A DNA stretch of 39,886 bases from Deltaproteobacteria bacterium. Lineage in GTDB: Bacteria; Desulfobacterota; Syntrophia; Syntrophales; JAFGIO01. Shown in pieces: positions 1 to 8,597 of the stretch (position 1 is its first letter; each line of letters starts with the position of its first letter). The translations under genes were made by a program, and so were the position numbers. Below the pieces are notes generated by a model. That model had not been told where the DNA came from. It saw nothing but the letters and a program-made list of their open reading frames with translations, and did no database searches. The DNA lies in the NCBI GenBank assembly GCA_016929555.1, contig JAFGIO010000271.1, positions 1-39,886 of the forward strand, read 5' to 3'.

Positions 1-206
1 AGAGCAAAGTGTAGTGCCAAGACGATTTTGAGGGGATCTATGTCTTCAGGATCTCAAAACATTTTTTTGGCAACTGTAAAAGATGAGATAACATCATGGT
101 GTATAGAACAAGCAATAGGATTATTTTCTTCATGTTTATACCTTCCTTAGCTGTTTTAACGCTTTGACTAAGAGATGCAAATCAGGGCACCTGGGCCATG
201 CAGTCT

Positions 207-884
207 TTAGACTTGAGAGGGCCATGCCTCACATAAAACTTTGGCAAGTTCTGGCATCTTCAACTCGTCGTTTGCAATCTTGTCAAGTATGAATGCAGAA
301 GGATGCGTGTTAACCTGCCACCTATCAACTTCGGTTTCTCTTTCCCCAACCCATCCCAAAAGTCCTCCCTTTTCGTCAGGGTCTACACTGTGGATGGCAG
401 TATATCTTTTCTGGCACGCAAACTCATGGGATTGGAAGTAAGGCACCAGATGGACTTTATATTGGTTTGCCTTCTCGTCTGCACTCGCTCTCAGGATGAG
501 GGTTTTAAGGTAACAACAGCGTTGTGGTGGTGTAAGTGTAAGTTTTGCCAACTTCGCAAATTGCGGCATCCTGCGAATTGCGTCGGAGTTAAGCACGTGT
601 TGAAACACATACAGCACTTTCGTAATAATCGGCGCCGCTGCCTGAAACCGCTTCGCTTCGTCAGGTTCTTTGCCGTCTGAGAAATCCATGACGAGCTGTG
701 AATGCCCGAAAGTAAGAGGGGCACGAACCAAGAAAATCTTAGCCACTGAGCAGCTATGAATGTCTTGGGTGGCTCTTGTTTGAATTGCTCGGTAACGGTC
801 CGCAGGCTTTTGAAACTCTGACGACCAGTTTTCAACCGCAAAGTACGTCGAAAAAAACCACATTCTTGGTATCCGAGGATCCAT
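207..884 (-). CDS. hypothetical protein in a gene cassette (start at MDPRIPRMWFF; the longer ORF start at 968 would run through an attC-like site)
   Basis: ORF track; start chosen because 885-968 contains an attC-like inverted repeat; no family recognised. Confidence 0.5.
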   Translation of the reverse strand: MDPRIPRMWFFSTYFAVENWSSEFQKPADRYRAIQTRATQDIHSCSVAKIFLVRAPLTFGHSQLVMDFSDGKEPDEAKRFQAAAPIITKVLYVFQHVLNSDAIRRMPQFAKLAKLTLTPPQRCCYLKTLILRASADEKANQYKVHLVPYFQSHEFACQKRYTAIHSVDPDEKGGLLGWVGERETEVDRWQVNTHPSAFILDKIANDELKMPELAKVLCEAWPSQV

Positions 885-903
885 TTGTGCTCCTTTTATT
901 ACA

Positions 904-967
904 GTCCAACGGCCAGCATCACCGGCGCGGGCGGCAGCCCGCGTGCGTGTGCATGCCGTTGTTAGCA
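904..967 (-). repeat. attC-like recombination site of the DUF3800 cassette
   Basis: + strand GTCCAAC...GCGGGCGGCAGCCCGC...GTTAGCA imperfect inverted repeat; on the minus strand R''=TGCTAAC is exactly complementary to the start of the same cassette (GTTAGCA at 1718-1712). Confidence 0.75.
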
Positions 968-968
968 C

Positions 969-1709
969 CTAGTGTATGCAACCTAGATAAACAGCCCCGA
1001 ATGTTTTATCAGTTTTTTCCTTAAGCTCATTTGAGCAGCTATCACTTATAAAAAAACCATAACCATACGTAGGGAACATAGCCATACTCGGCATGTCTTC
1101 TCCAAAAGGAGTATCTGAATGTAGCATTGAATAGCGTAGTGATGCCCATAATTCATATCCAATCTCAGCTTCAATTGGTGGATCGTATCCTGATTTGTTA
1201 CCATAGCTTAAAAACTTCGGATTCTGACCAATTTCATCTCGGAGGCGTACACCGCACAGGGCGGCAACCAAATCAGCCAATTGAACGCCTTGTTCAAGTG
1301 CCGAGTTGCATATTTGGGCAGTATCAATGAATCCGATTTTCTGGATTTCAATCAATTCTTGTTTTGAGACAATCCCCTCATCAATAAAAAGATTACAGTG
1401 TTTTATTATACCATTTTTGTATATCTCATTGAGTAAATTGAGAAGGTCAGATAGAAGATTGAATCTACTACCACAGGGAAAAACCATAACACCCCAATAG
1501 GAATTGGAATTGATATAAGACAGAAATTCCTGCTTAACTTCTTGCATTGCTTTGTTGATACTCATTTTATCAGATGCGTGAAATTCAGATACTCCATAAG
1601 ACATTAGTATTTTTTGTAGGTCATCATTCGGACTTTTCTTGCAAAGGACATATGCGATGAGCATGAATCCATATTTCTCATGAATGCTTTCATCGATATA
1701 AATATTCAT
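969..1709 (-). CDS. DUF3800-like protein
   Basis: Starts MNIYIDESIHEKYGFMLIAYV; later LADLVAALCGVRLRDE, typical of the DUF3800 layout; stop abuts the attC-like site. Confidence 0.65.
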   Translation of the reverse strand: MNIYIDESIHEKYGFMLIAYVLCKKSPNDDLQKILMSYGVSEFHASDKMSINKAMQEVKQEFLSYINSNSYWGVMVFPCGSRFNLLSDLLNLLNEIYKNGIIKHCNLFIDEGIVSKQELIEIQKIGFIDTAQICNSALEQGVQLADLVAALCGVRLRDEIGQNPKFLSYGNKSGYDPPIEAEIGYELWASLRYSMLHSDTPFGEDMPSMAMFPTYGYGFFISDSCSNELKEKTDKTFGAVYLGCIH

Positions 1710-1711
1710 AG

Positions 1712-1804
1712 TGCTAACGGTGAGCTGACCGGTGGCACGAGCCTGCACAAAAACCTTTGGTTTTTCGCAGGCGTAGTGACGACCGGTCGAGCGTTTTGTT
1801 AGGC
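1712..1804 (-). repeat. attC-like recombination site
   Basis: TGCTAAC ... GACCGGT ... GCCTGC-ACAAAAACC/GGTTTTT-GCAGGC ... GACCGGT ... GTTAGGC imperfect inverted repeat. Confidence 0.75.
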
Positions 1805-1994
1805 GGGCCGCCGAAAGCGGCACGCCGAGAAACGCGAGTCCGGGCGTAGCCGGGAAGCTCACCGTAAGGCGGGCGAGCCTCCGAGCGATTCAGTCCGGCG
1901 CAGCCGGACAGCGAGGAAGGCGAGAGCGTAGAATCGTGCCATTTATTTGATTTTATTATTATTTATTATGGCACGATTCAAGCGGCCCGCCTTA
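1718..1994 (-). mobile_element. ORF-less (~277 bp) gene cassette with a strong internal hairpin
   Basis: Lies between two attC-like sites; minus-strand start GTAAGGCGGGCCGC is complementary, with one mismatch, to its own R'' end GCGGCCCGCCTAAC; no ORF longer than ~27 codons. Confidence 0.55.
1931..1979. repeat. 12-bp perfect inverted repeat GAATCGTGCCAT / ATGGCACGATTC around a 25-bp AT-rich loop
   Basis: Read directly from sequence. Confidence 0.9.
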
Positions 1995-2061
1995 CGTGGT
2001 GCTGACCGGCTGGGGTTGAGTACGAGCGAAACCCCAGTCGGCGTCCAGCACATGGTTATAT
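1989..2061 (-). repeat. attC-like recombination site of the HNH cassette
   Basis: GCCTTAC...GTGCTG..CTGGGGTT...AACCCCAG..CAGCAC..GTTATAT; minus-strand R''=ATATAAC matches the cassette start GTTATAT at 3202-3196. Confidence 0.7.
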
Positions 2062-2071
2062 GGAATTTTTG

Positions 2072-3184
2072 TTAAATCATTATATTTCCGCTAAAGCTCA
2101 TTCCTCCATACTCAACTACAGTATCTTCTAGCTCATCGAAGTCTTTACTATATGTCTCTCTTATCTTATTAATATGCGTGTAGATTCTTTCATACTCTTT
2201 GGGAAGGTGCTCTGGAATATTATGGCTTGATCTGAAAACATCTGAGTCCTTGAATAGTTTGTAAACCACTCTGATATAATAGGGCCATTCCCATCCAAAT
2301 TCTTTGTGGTGGTCGTATAATATTGCTTGTTCGAATCTTGTTTTTATTAGGTCCTTCTGGGTCTGTTTGATAAAAGCGTCTATGTCTCCCCACTCATGGT
2401 GGATCTCATGCTTCCGTGGTAATAAATCAATTTGCTCCGATAGTTCTTTGTGCTTAGCTTCATAAAATTGGACTATTTCTTTCAATTTAAGAACTTTTTT
2501 GCGGTGTGGAGCTCTAAGCTTATATATTCTAAAGGGTTTGCCATTAAACGTTGTCTCCATTCTTTTAATCACTATCAATTCAGGCCTAATTATCAAATCT
2601 ATGAAAATTTTTTTCTTGCCATCAATGATTTTCCAGATTTTTAATGAATTGCGGGAATATCTCATATCCCATATATCTGTGAGATCAATCATCAACTCAT
2701 TTTCTTTAATCAAATAGATTTTTTCACTGTCGACAATCTTTTGAAGTATACTCAATTTTAGGTTTCCATCCGATAGATCTATGGATGTTAGATGACTACC
2801 ATCACTGAACCTTATGAGATTGGCCCTGCTTCCATTAGCTATAAAGTTACTGCCAACAAAGAATGAAAATTGTTTTTTTCGATCTAAAGGCAATCTGTCT
2901 CTCAAGATCGATGGTCGTTTCGGGCTTCTCTTGTATTCATAAAGTTCTTGTTTAGAAAATAGATTTCCCCCTTCACCATGTATTCCCCTGTGGCATAAAT
3001 CACAAATTGGTATTAGTACTTCATAATCATTGGAATGTGTTTTTGACCACTCTTCTATGTGATGAAAGACAATAGGAATTTTACCGCAAATAGAACAAGA
3101 GAAGTTCGATTTTTGTAGGAGTTTGTGCTTTACATCAGCAGGGATATTATCTCTAGATTTTTTAGCACAATTTTGAGAATTCAT
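2072..3184 (-). CDS. HNH endonuclease-like protein
   Basis: N-terminal FSCSICGKIPIVFHHIEEWSKTHSNDYEVLIPICDLCHRGIHG matches the HNH pattern with CxxC pairs. Confidence 0.75.
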   Translation of the reverse strand: MNSQNCAKKSRDNIPADVKHKLLQKSNFSCSICGKIPIVFHHIEEWSKTHSNDYEVLIPICDLCHRGIHGEGGNLFSKQELYEYKRSPKRPSILRDRLPLDRKKQFSFFVGSNFIANGSRANLIRFSDGSHLTSIDLSDGNLKLSILQKIVDSEKIYLIKENELMIDLTDIWDMRYSRNSLKIWKIIDGKKKIFIDLIIRPELIVIKRMETTFNGKPFRIYKLRAPHRKKVLKLKEIVQFYEAKHKELSEQIDLLPRKHEIHHEWGDIDAFIKQTQKDLIKTRFEQAILYDHHKEFGWEWPYYIRVVYKLFKDSDVFRSSHNIPEHLPKEYERIYTHINKIRETYSKDFDELEDTVVEYGGMSFSGNIMI

Positions 3185-3500
3185 TTTTTCTTAACATATA
3201 ACAATTAATATACTTGATTGGTATTTGCGAAATACCGTTCAATTATAATCCTACTCAGGAAAAATGAAAATGAAAAATTATATCGAAAAATCAAAAAAGT
3301 TGAACTTTCACACTGGGCATTTTTCGTTAATAAAGACCAAATACTGAGTGGGCAAAAAATGGGAAAGATGGCAAAAGATCATAACGAATGACGTTTGAAA
3401 GAGCACATTCACGATAAAATTACGTAACACTCGCTTTCAGGAAGACACAAACGAGACCGTTGCTCAGAAAAATTGGCGGTCAGAATTTGTATCTTTCGCC

Positions 3501-3556
3501 CCGTATTCATCGATCTGACCGGACCAGCCTACCTCTCTCTTTGTATTTGTATTCAG
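3501..3556 (+). repeat. diverged dispersed repeat, copy R1
   Basis: CCGTATTCATCGATCTGACCGGACCAGCC...CTTTGTATTTG aligns with 8214-8270 and 10854-10909. Confidence 0.55.
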
Positions 3557-3606
3557 CAAATGATTTTAATGATCTTCAACTCATGAAGGTAGGTGGTATT
3601 TAGTTA

Positions 3607-4686
3607 TTACCCTTTTGGCATAATCGATTTACCTCTCTTGGCGGCAATATTTATCAACTGCTCGCGTGCAGAATGTGGAGGTTCAACCCAGCGGTCTTTG
3701 GATTTTTTTTGCAGATGCAGTGATCCTGTGGGGCATGTCGTGACACATAAGCCGCAGCCGATACAGCGATCCAAGTTGATCATTGCCGCAATTCCATCCC
3801 TTATCTCGACTGCCCTCATCGGGCATCTGTCTTCACAGATACCACAACCGGAACATAATTCAGCTTCAACAACAGCAAAAAAATTCGAGACAACCACTTC
3901 GGCGGGGCGTTCCATCCTGTTCAGAGTGCGAAGCTGGACACAACAGTCACGACAACAGTTGCAGATGGCACCTGGATTCTGCGAGTTGGCCGGTTGTGTT
4001 ACCAAGCCTGACTCTTCTGCCAAATCCAGGATTTTAAGCGCTTCCTCCACGCTGATCGGTCTTGCCCGCCCCATATCGATGAAGTGCTGGGCACCAGCCC
4101 CAAAGGCCATGCATACCTCAAGCGGTTTGTCGCAGCCATGACCCAGCAAATGCTTCTCCTCACGGCACAGACAATGGGTGACAGCTATCAGCTTTTGTTT
4201 TTTGACGATTTCACGGGAGTCTTCATAAGTCGCTACGAACATGCCTACATCGATGGCTCGATTCACAGGAATGGGCCTCAGGAGCTGTTCATGCTCGGAG
4301 ATACGATCGATCAGGGCTTCCTCAAAATACTTGAAATAGAGTTCGGCCATGGGACGGGTAATGCTGCCGGCCTGAAACTCGTAGATACCCAAGACGAAAG
4401 GGACGGCCGCATACCGATCCACGCCGTCCCGGCGCAGTCTGAATACAGTACCTTTTGCTGCCATTTGTTCCGCCATGGCGGTCACGTAAGCAGAATCTTG
4501 CCCCGATCTCTCCGCTATCACCCCTGACGTTTCGATCATCAGGCTCATGTGCAGGAAAAGCTCGGCTTCTTCAGGAGTGAAAAGCCTTTCAAGGATTTCG
4601 ATTTCAACACCAGAAGGCGATGAAGGGAACCCGATCGAATATTCGTCAAGCCTCTCTCTAAGCTTGAAATAAACCTCGCTTGCCAT
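3607..4686 (-). CDS. 4Fe-4S ferredoxin-type protein
   Basis: CSGCGICEDRCPMRAVE and CIGCGLCVTTCPTGSL motifs plus an upstream Cys-rich CNCCRDCC. Confidence 0.85.
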   Translation of the reverse strand: MASEVYFKLRERLDEYSIGFPSSPSGVEIEILERLFTPEEAELFLHMSLMIETSGVIAERSGQDSAYVTAMAEQMAAKGTVFRLRRDGVDRYAAVPFVLGIYEFQAGSITRPMAELYFKYFEEALIDRISEHEQLLRPIPVNRAIDVGMFVATYEDSREIVKKQKLIAVTHCLCREEKHLLGHGCDKPLEVCMAFGAGAQHFIDMGRARPISVEEALKILDLAEESGLVTQPANSQNPGAICNCCRDCCVQLRTLNRMERPAEVVVSNFFAVVEAELCSGCGICEDRCPMRAVEIRDGIAAMINLDRCIGCGLCVTTCPTGSLHLQKKSKDRWVEPPHSAREQLINIAAKRGKSIMPKG

Positions 4687-4737
4687 GAATTACTCCCTGT
4701 TCCCTGTCTTGGAAACCAAGCTGCGGTTCCGATGCAC

Positions 4738-5358
4738 TCATTGCATCTTAACCGGTTTCAAACCCTGCAAAAGTAATTGTTGGAAGGTGCGTAAATAGTC
4801 TCCCGAGTCAAGAATGGACCGGTTGTGCTGAAACTTCAAGTAAGCGCCTTCCATCAAGCCGATAATCATGTATGCCAGACTGTGAGTGTCCAAGTTTTGG
4901 TCGAATTGGTTTTGCCGTTTACCCTCTTCGATGATACGGCGAAGAACTCGGGCGTACCTGGCGTAGACTCGATTCAGCTCTTCGCCGATTTTGCCTCTGA
5001 TGCCCTGAAACTCGGCAGAGACAATCGCCAGAAGAATGGCCAGATCAGGGTCTCTACCGGCAAATCGTCCTGCAAAGATAAAGAAATGACCGAGAGCATC
5101 CAGCGCTTCTTCATGATGGGCTTTGAGTTCTTCTGAAAGACTATCCAGAAAATCGGCTTCAAATTTTCTAATCAATGCCATCAACAGTTCTTCCTTGCTA
5201 TTAAAATGCCGATAGAGGGCGCCGGCAGTCAGGCCTGTGGCAGACGCGATGTCGGCGACAGATGTGCCGTGGTAGCCTTTTTGAACAAAAAGTCGCCCTG
5301 CGGCATTCATGATATTTGTTCGCGACGACCCTGCCCCGCTTTTATTTCCTTTTACCAA
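4738..5358 (-). CDS. TetR/AcrR family transcriptional regulator
   Basis: IMNAAGRLFVQKGYHGTSVADIASATGLTAGALYRHFNSKEELL helix-turn-helix. Confidence 0.92.
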   Translation of the reverse strand: MVKGNKSGAGSSRTNIMNAAGRLFVQKGYHGTSVADIASATGLTAGALYRHFNSKEELLMALIRKFEADFLDSLSEELKAHHEEALDALGHFFIFAGRFAGRDPDLAILLAIVSAEFQGIRGKIGEELNRVYARYARVLRRIIEEGKRQNQFDQNLDTHSLAYMIIGLMEGAYLKFQHNRSILDSGDYLRTFQQLLLQGLKPVKMQ

Positions 5359-5392
5359 GTTGCCTCCCTTTATGGAAAATGAAGATAGATAA

Positions 5393-5408
5393 GTAAATTA
5401 TCATTCAC
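5393..5408. promoter_or_regulatory. candidate TetR operator GTAAATTATCATTCAC
   Basis: Imperfect 16-bp palindrome in the divergent intergenic region; related copy at 5524-5539. Confidence 0.5.
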
Positions 5409-5523
5409 CATACATTTTATTTTTTTTCTGTCAATATCTTTTGGCATTCTCGAATATTTGATAATTATGATAATCGATTTTTATATTTTTCTTGACAGCT
5501 GATTTTTAACGTCATAGAGACTA

Positions 5524-5539
5524 GTAAACGATCATTCAC
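5524..5539. promoter_or_regulatory. candidate TetR operator GTAAACGATCATTCAC
   Basis: 14/16 identical to the 5393-5408 site. Confidence 0.5.
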
Positions 5540-5626
5540 AAAGGCGGTAACGGTTAAGCAAAGTTCTGACCAAGCTCGGCCGCCCACAAACCAATCGGCC
5601 GGCAAGATTGAGAGAGGAGAACTGAC

Positions 5627-7297
5627 ATGAGATTCGAAGACAAACCATGGCTCAAATATTACGATCCCTGGGTTTTACCCGAACTGGAAGTTCCTCCTAC
5701 CACTTATATGGATCTTTTCGAGAAGACTTTCAAAGAATTTCCAGACAAACCTTCCCTACACTTTTTGGGAACGGCTCTTACCTTCGCCCAGTTGGATGAT
5801 TGTTCGGCAAGATTTGCTTCTTATCTTAAAGAGATCGGCTGTGGTTCTAAGGATGTGATCGGGATCTGCCTGCCGAATTTCCCCCAATGGTTGATTGCAT
5901 ACCTGGGTGCGCTGAGGGCCGGTTGCGTTACAACCGGTGTTTCGCCTCTTTTACGACCGAAAGAAATGCAATTCCAACTCAGCGACTCCGGCGCTAAAGC
6001 GATCGTCATTATGGATGTATTCTACGAAAATACTTTCTTGAAGATCGCCGATGACCTCCGGGGGGTTGAACATGTCATCGTTACGGCAGCAACCGACTAT
6101 TTCCCCGAAGCAATAAAGCCGGCAACACCTTACGCCGCCCCAGCGCCCCGAAAGCAGGCACTCGCGACATTCATGAATGTCATGGAGCAATCCTTACCGG
6201 TGAAGGGATACGCCCGACTGAAGCCAGATGACCCATGTGTCATCCAGTACACGGGTGGTACGACAGGCACACCCAAGGGGGCTATTGTGTCTCACCAGGC
6301 TCTAATTGACAATACACGCCGTTTCGAGAACTGGTTGGGCGAGGTGCGGGGCCGATCTGTCTCCATTTCTGCCTTCCCCCTGTTTCATATGGCCGGATTG
6401 TGGTCTATCAGCCATTATCTGCAGATGGGCTTTACCCAGGTGCTCATCCCAAACCCCAGGGACACAAAATATATTTGCCAGGCCTTTGAAACATATAGGC
6501 CGAATGAGTTCGGCTTTGTTCCTTCCCTTTACCAGATGTTGCTGGATACCCCCGAATTCAGAAAGTTGGACTTTTCGAACGTGGACCATTGCATTTCCGG
6601 AGCCGCACCGATGCCGCTGGAAACTTTGCAGGCGCTTGAAAATCTGATCGGAAAGGGAAAGGTTGTCGAGATATACGGCCTCACCGAATCTGCACCGCTC
6701 ATCACCATGAATCCCAAGAACAGGCCTAAACCCGGTTCGGTTGGAGTACCCATCCAGAATGTCATGGTGAAACTCGTGGATCTGGAAACGGAAACCACAG
6801 AGGTTCCCATTGGCGAGCCGGGACATCTCATATACAGGGCGCCCAACATGATTACCGGCTATCACGAACGGCCTGAGGACACAGAAGCAACTTTCCGTCT
6901 GTTTCAGGGGGAGCGGTGGCTCTTCACGGGCGATGTCGCCCGCATGGATGAAGAGGGCTATCTTTACATCGTTGACCGTACGAAAGACATGATCATCGTC
7001 AGCGGTTACAAGGTCTTCTCGAAGGAAGTGGAAGAGACGCTCTATCAGCATCCGTCGGTTCAGTACTGTGCCGTGGTTGGCGTTCCCAATCCGGAACGGC
7101 CGGGCAGCGACCAGGTCAAAGCTCTGATTCAACTGACGGACGCCTATAAAAACCGTGATCCTCAAAAGCTTGTAGAGGAAATCATCAAATTCTGTCGTGA
7201 GAACATGTCACCCTACAAAGTTCCAAAAATTATCGAGTTTACAGAAGCAATTCCCTTGACGCCGATCGGCAAGGTGGACAAAAAAGTGCTTAGATGA
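5627..7297 (+). CDS. AMP-binding acyl-CoA ligase (long-chain fatty-acid--CoA ligase-like)
   Basis: YTGGTTGTPKGAIVSH, YGLTESAPL, GDVARMDEEGYLYIVDRTKDMIIVSGYKVF motifs. Confidence 0.92.
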   Translation: MRFEDKPWLKYYDPWVLPELEVPPTTYMDLFEKTFKEFPDKPSLHFLGTALTFAQLDDCSARFASYLKEIGCGSKDVIGICLPNFPQWLIAYLGALRAGCVTTGVSPLLRPKEMQFQLSDSGAKAIVIMDVFYENTFLKIADDLRGVEHVIVTAATDYFPEAIKPATPYAAPAPRKQALATFMNVMEQSLPVKGYARLKPDDPCVIQYTGGTTGTPKGAIVSHQALIDNTRRFENWLGEVRGRSVSISAFPLFHMAGLWSISHYLQMGFTQVLIPNPRDTKYICQAFETYRPNEFGFVPSLYQMLLDTPEFRKLDFSNVDHCISGAAPMPLETLQALENLIGKGKVVEIYGLTESAPLITMNPKNRPKPGSVGVPIQNVMVKLVDLETETTEVPIGEPGHLIYRAPNMITGYHERPEDTEATFRLFQGERWLFTGDVARMDEEGYLYIVDRTKDMIIVSGYKVFSKEVEETLYQHPSVQYCAVVGVPNPERPGSDQVKALIQLTDAYKNRDPQKLVEEIIKFCRENMSPYKVPKIIEFTEAIPLTPIGKVDKKVLR

Positions 7298-7323
7298 ATT
7301 CGATTACCCCTATGGAGACTCTC

Positions 7324-8118
7324 ATGAATTATGAAACCATTATCTTTGAAGAGACGGAGCTGGGGCTTTACGTATTGACTCTCAACCGGCCTGCATCGCT
7401 TAATGCCATGAACATGAAGATGGTTGGGGAACTTTACGACATCTTCAGCTTTCTTCAAGATTCGAGCAGCACGCGCGTGATCGTTCTCACGGGGGCCGGT
7501 CGAGGATTCTGTTCGGGGGCCGATCTGCGGGATTCGTCGGTCATGTCGCCGTCTTCCGAAGGGGCATTATCCCATTTCGACAAGACACAAAGGGTGTTTT
7601 CCGGACTGGTCGTCCAGTTGACAAAACTCCCCCAGATCCTGATTGCCGCAGTCAACGGTCCGGCCATCGGAGCGGGATTGAGCCTGGCTTTGGCTGCAGA
7701 TGTCGTTTTCGCCGGTCCTGCTGCCTCCTTTACCCCTGCGTTTATCAATGTTGGCTTATCAGCCGGCGAGCTTGGATCTTCATATTTCCTGCCCCGAATT
7801 GTCGGATTGCCGAGGGCAATGGAAATACTTTTGACGGGGCGCACAGTGGGGGCAGATGAGGCAGAGCGTATTGGATTGATCACCCGGCAAGTTGGCCAGG
7901 AAGATCTGTTGAAAGAAGCCTTGGAAACTGCAAGAGCAATGTTAGACAAGACCCCGGCGGGCCTGCGCCTGACCAAGGAAGCCGTGCGCCTGAATCTGAG
8001 TGCTGCCAACCTTGAAGCTGCAATAGCTCTTGAGGATCGGAATCAGAGCCTATGCGCCGCAAGTCCCGAAAGCTACAAAATGGTAGAGAGATTCATCAAG
8101 AAGAAACCTCCTGCATGA
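7324..8118 (+). CDS. enoyl-CoA hydratase/isomerase family protein
   Basis: LNRPASLNAMN, GAGRGFCSGADLRD, AAVNGPAIGAGLSLALAADVVFA; GGAG ribosome-binding site before ATG 7324. Confidence 0.9.
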   Translation: MNYETIIFEETELGLYVLTLNRPASLNAMNMKMVGELYDIFSFLQDSSSTRVIVLTGAGRGFCSGADLRDSSVMSPSSEGALSHFDKTQRVFSGLVVQLTKLPQILIAAVNGPAIGAGLSLALAADVVFAGPAASFTPAFINVGLSAGELGSSYFLPRIVGLPRAMEILLTGRTVGADEAERIGLITRQVGQEDLLKEALETARAMLDKTPAGLRLTKEAVRLNLSAANLEAAIALEDRNQSLCAASPESYKMVERFIKKKPPA

Positions 8119-8213
8119 TGAAATACTTTCGGATTTTTAGGTCTGAAGACACAATAAAGATATTCAGCCCCACCTCAATAATATTAGCACACGCGAGGAC
8201 GCCCTATTTCAAC

Positions 8214-8270
8214 CCGAAATAAAGGAACTTGCCGGATAGGAGGCGGTGTGACTTTGTATTTGAACTGAGT
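8214..8270 (+). repeat. diverged dispersed repeat, copy R3
   Basis: CCGAAATAAAGGAACTTGCCGGAT...GTGACTTTGTATTTG aligns with R1 and R2. Confidence 0.5.
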
Positions 8271-8386
8271 GGGGGTGGTTAATGAAAAAATGAGATACTC
8301 CAGACATTGATGCCACCTACCTACTGTTTAGCAGCGGGTCGTCATCGAAAGTGAGGATTACCAAAAGAACTGCTTTATAAAAATAA

Positions 8387-8507
8387 CCTCAAAGAACCTT
8401 CAGGAGACTGAAGACAAAATGCCGGTGGGGAATCTTCTTGAGCACGTCCATCCGCAGCCATTCCCCGAATTCCACCATGCGCTTCTGATAACAGGAAGGA
8501 CAGAAAT
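8387..8507 (-). pseudogene. IS91-like transposase relic (zinc-binding domain fragment)
   Basis: Minus-strand translation FHFCPSCYQKRMVEFGEWLRMDVLKKIPHRHFVFSLLKVL*, resembling the CPSCxxRR...PxRxWVLSLP block of IS91-type transposases; no intact ORF. Confidence 0.7.
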
Positions 8508-8597
8508 GAAAATCTCGAATGGTTCATACCAACACCTGATATCCGCAATGTTGTCCATTTTTTCTATTCCTACAATTTGTTTACTGTAGCTGAGATT

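Noticed and set aside
1-206. A fourth attC downstream of the 207..884 gene
   Set aside because: Expected R'' partner of GTTGGAC (GTCCAAC on the minus strand) was not found in 1-206.
3213-3240. Possible attI or additional attC at the right edge of the array (GGTATTTGCGAAATACC hairpin)
   Set aside because: Only a short hairpin; no paired R''/R' sequences or integrase gene, so not called.
6302-7165. 287-aa minus-strand ORF
   Set aside because: Antisense to the clear acyl-CoA ligase gene; no motif.
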